Of a stretch of DNA of 64,000 nucleotides, positions 62,864 through 64,000 are shown piece after piece. The first letter of the stretch is position 1. The number at the start of each line of letters is the position of its first letter. Made by a program: the position numbers and the translations under genes. This DNA is from Litsea cubeba (Eukaryota; Streptophyta; Magnoliopsida; Laurales; Lauraceae). The notes beneath the pieces are model-generated. The model saw only the letters and a list, made by a program, of their open reading frames with translations, had not been told where the DNA came from and did no database searches. The stretch lies in NCBI GenBank assembly GCA_012931725.1, contig WHSA01000385.1, forward strand, positions 48,599-112,598, given 5' to 3'.

Positions 62864-64000
62864 TGAAAATGAGTGTAGTGATTTTCGTATTTTCTATATC
62901 AAACACCATTGAACTCGATTGTTTCACCACAAAGGTTTTGACTTGAAAGGGCATTGGTTTGCAAAGGTTTGCGTTTGTGAAGCTTTGACTTGAAAATGTA
63001 TTGTTTACAAGGTTTTGGTTTACAAAGGCTTTGACTTAGTGTCAAGTGTGGATTTCGTATGGTTCACTACGTTGTGTGCGCGCGCATCCTGATAGGGCTA
63101 CTTGTCCTGTGTGCTTGCGTGTGTATGGTTATATTCAGTGTGCAAAGTAGTCCATTATCAATTCAAATATACAGTTGTCATTTGGATATGGATTTTCATA
63201 TCGGTACCACTCAACTTGGACTATCTTGTCGGTTTGATCATCCGGCTTGGGTCCTTAAATTACTTGTGCCATCTGCATATTGGATTTCGCGTGACTTTGC
63301 CCGTTCCATGGCGGGACTCTCATGTGATGCCCAACTATAGTGGGTTACTATAATTATTAGTTTGTGTGCTCCTGTCACTTCGTGTGATGGAGAAATTATC
63401 GTGTGTGCTCCTGTCACTTCGATGATGGAGAATGTAGCCTCGTGTGGTTGCCATCCATTCAGTCAATTTTACTATCATGATTTCTATCTTTATAGAGAGA
63501 TTTCAATGTTTTTACCTAACAATCTCAGCATGATTTCTCTTGGATTCTCAAATGTGCTTTAGTATTGAAAAATGGATTATTGTATATTATCACCATGTTA
63601 TTATCTATATCATTCACATGCTATACCGTCGTGTCTGATTTACTACTTTTGGTGCCATAGGTAGCAGGTCCTCCGTTCTTGTTCGGAGTGTGTGCAGTGG
63701 GCTATGGAGTCTCATGTTTGGTAAGTTTGTTGTGCTAACGATGTCATCTAGGAGTCTCGCTTCGCACCGGAGTTCGTCACATTATTGTGTAGTAGTTTTA
63801 TTTAGTTCGTTATATAAGAATCATCCTGTTACTGTCAGCTCTTTGTTTTGTTATTATGGTTTGTCCCAGTCTAATTATGGGCCTTGATTTTTATGGCTTT
63901 ATGATAGCTGCCGAGTGTAAAACGGAATCCGATGACCACAGACTCCGCGTCGCAACACCACGTAAGTTTCCACGAAATATTCAGGTTGTGATGGAATTTT
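62864..64000 (+). repeat. LTR-like sequence of the interrupted gypsy element (right part)
   Basis: Resumes the sequence broken at 53440. Non-coding: direct repeats TGTGTGCTCCTGTCACTTCG at about 63362 and 63401, and TTTGACTTGAAA-like words at 62938-63030. The window ends inside this segment. No gene seen. Confidence 0.45.

Overview
This window is repeat-dense nuclear DNA from a flowering plant. The evidence is nested plant LTR retrotransposons of several lineages, an RTE-type LINE, a tRNA-derived SINE cluster, hAT-, Mutator- and CACTA-type DNA transposons, GT-AG introns, and plant gene fragments inside the CACTA element (phosphatidylinositol 4-kinase alpha, a PI-PLC-X protein, an omega-3 desaturase and the ARF-GAP AGD5). 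The species cannot be named from sequence alone. Only one short single-exon frame (16985-17416) looks like a resident host gene. Nearly everything else is mobile DNA or its debris.

Layout. 1-1533: degenerate LTR end. 1533-1922: hAT-like element. 2590-10438: internally deleted Ty1/copia element (target duplication AAAGG), split inside gag by a reverse-strand RTE LINE (4707-7887, 22-bp target duplication). 12440-16235: a diverged direct duplication whose left copy carries a Tat solo LTR (12490-13235) and a Mutator-like element (13366-15353), while the right copy preserves both empty sites. 16985-17416: candidate host gene. 18156-19384: terminal-inverted-repeat element with internal tandem repeats. 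From 19593: a large Del/Tekay-type Ty3/gypsy element whose 5' LTR is interrupted by two Tat-lineage elements. The plus-strand Tat (20324-30109, truncated after gag) has in its own LTR a very young non-autonomous gag-only element (20573-28266, target duplication AAGGT). The minus-strand Tat (30110-42381) is nearly complete, with gag, protease, RT, two RNase H domains, integrase, a 117-bp tandem-repeat region and a spliced antisense ORF with its own TATA box. 43204-43942: three SINEs. 47880-51720: the gypsy gag, protease and RT, broken by a reverse solo LTR (49400-51025, target duplication CAAGA). 51721-53440 and 62864-64000: another gypsy-type LTR split by a 9.4-kb CACTA element (53441-62860, target duplication CAA) that carries pieces of at least five host genes and no recognisable transposase.

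The most unusual signal is in the young gag-only element. Its non-coding interior (23861-25979) is a serial array of roughly thirty short imperfect inverted repeats, mostly 50-60 bp apart. The stems differ from one another, but the loops share an AGTYAYAT-like motif. Similar hairpins with another loop motif run through its LTR, and a 14-bp perfect inverted repeat encloses the polypurine tract and LTR junction. I know of no described function for such an architecture.

Boundaries and target duplications were read directly from the sequence. Family names rest on recalled protein motifs and were not checked by database search.
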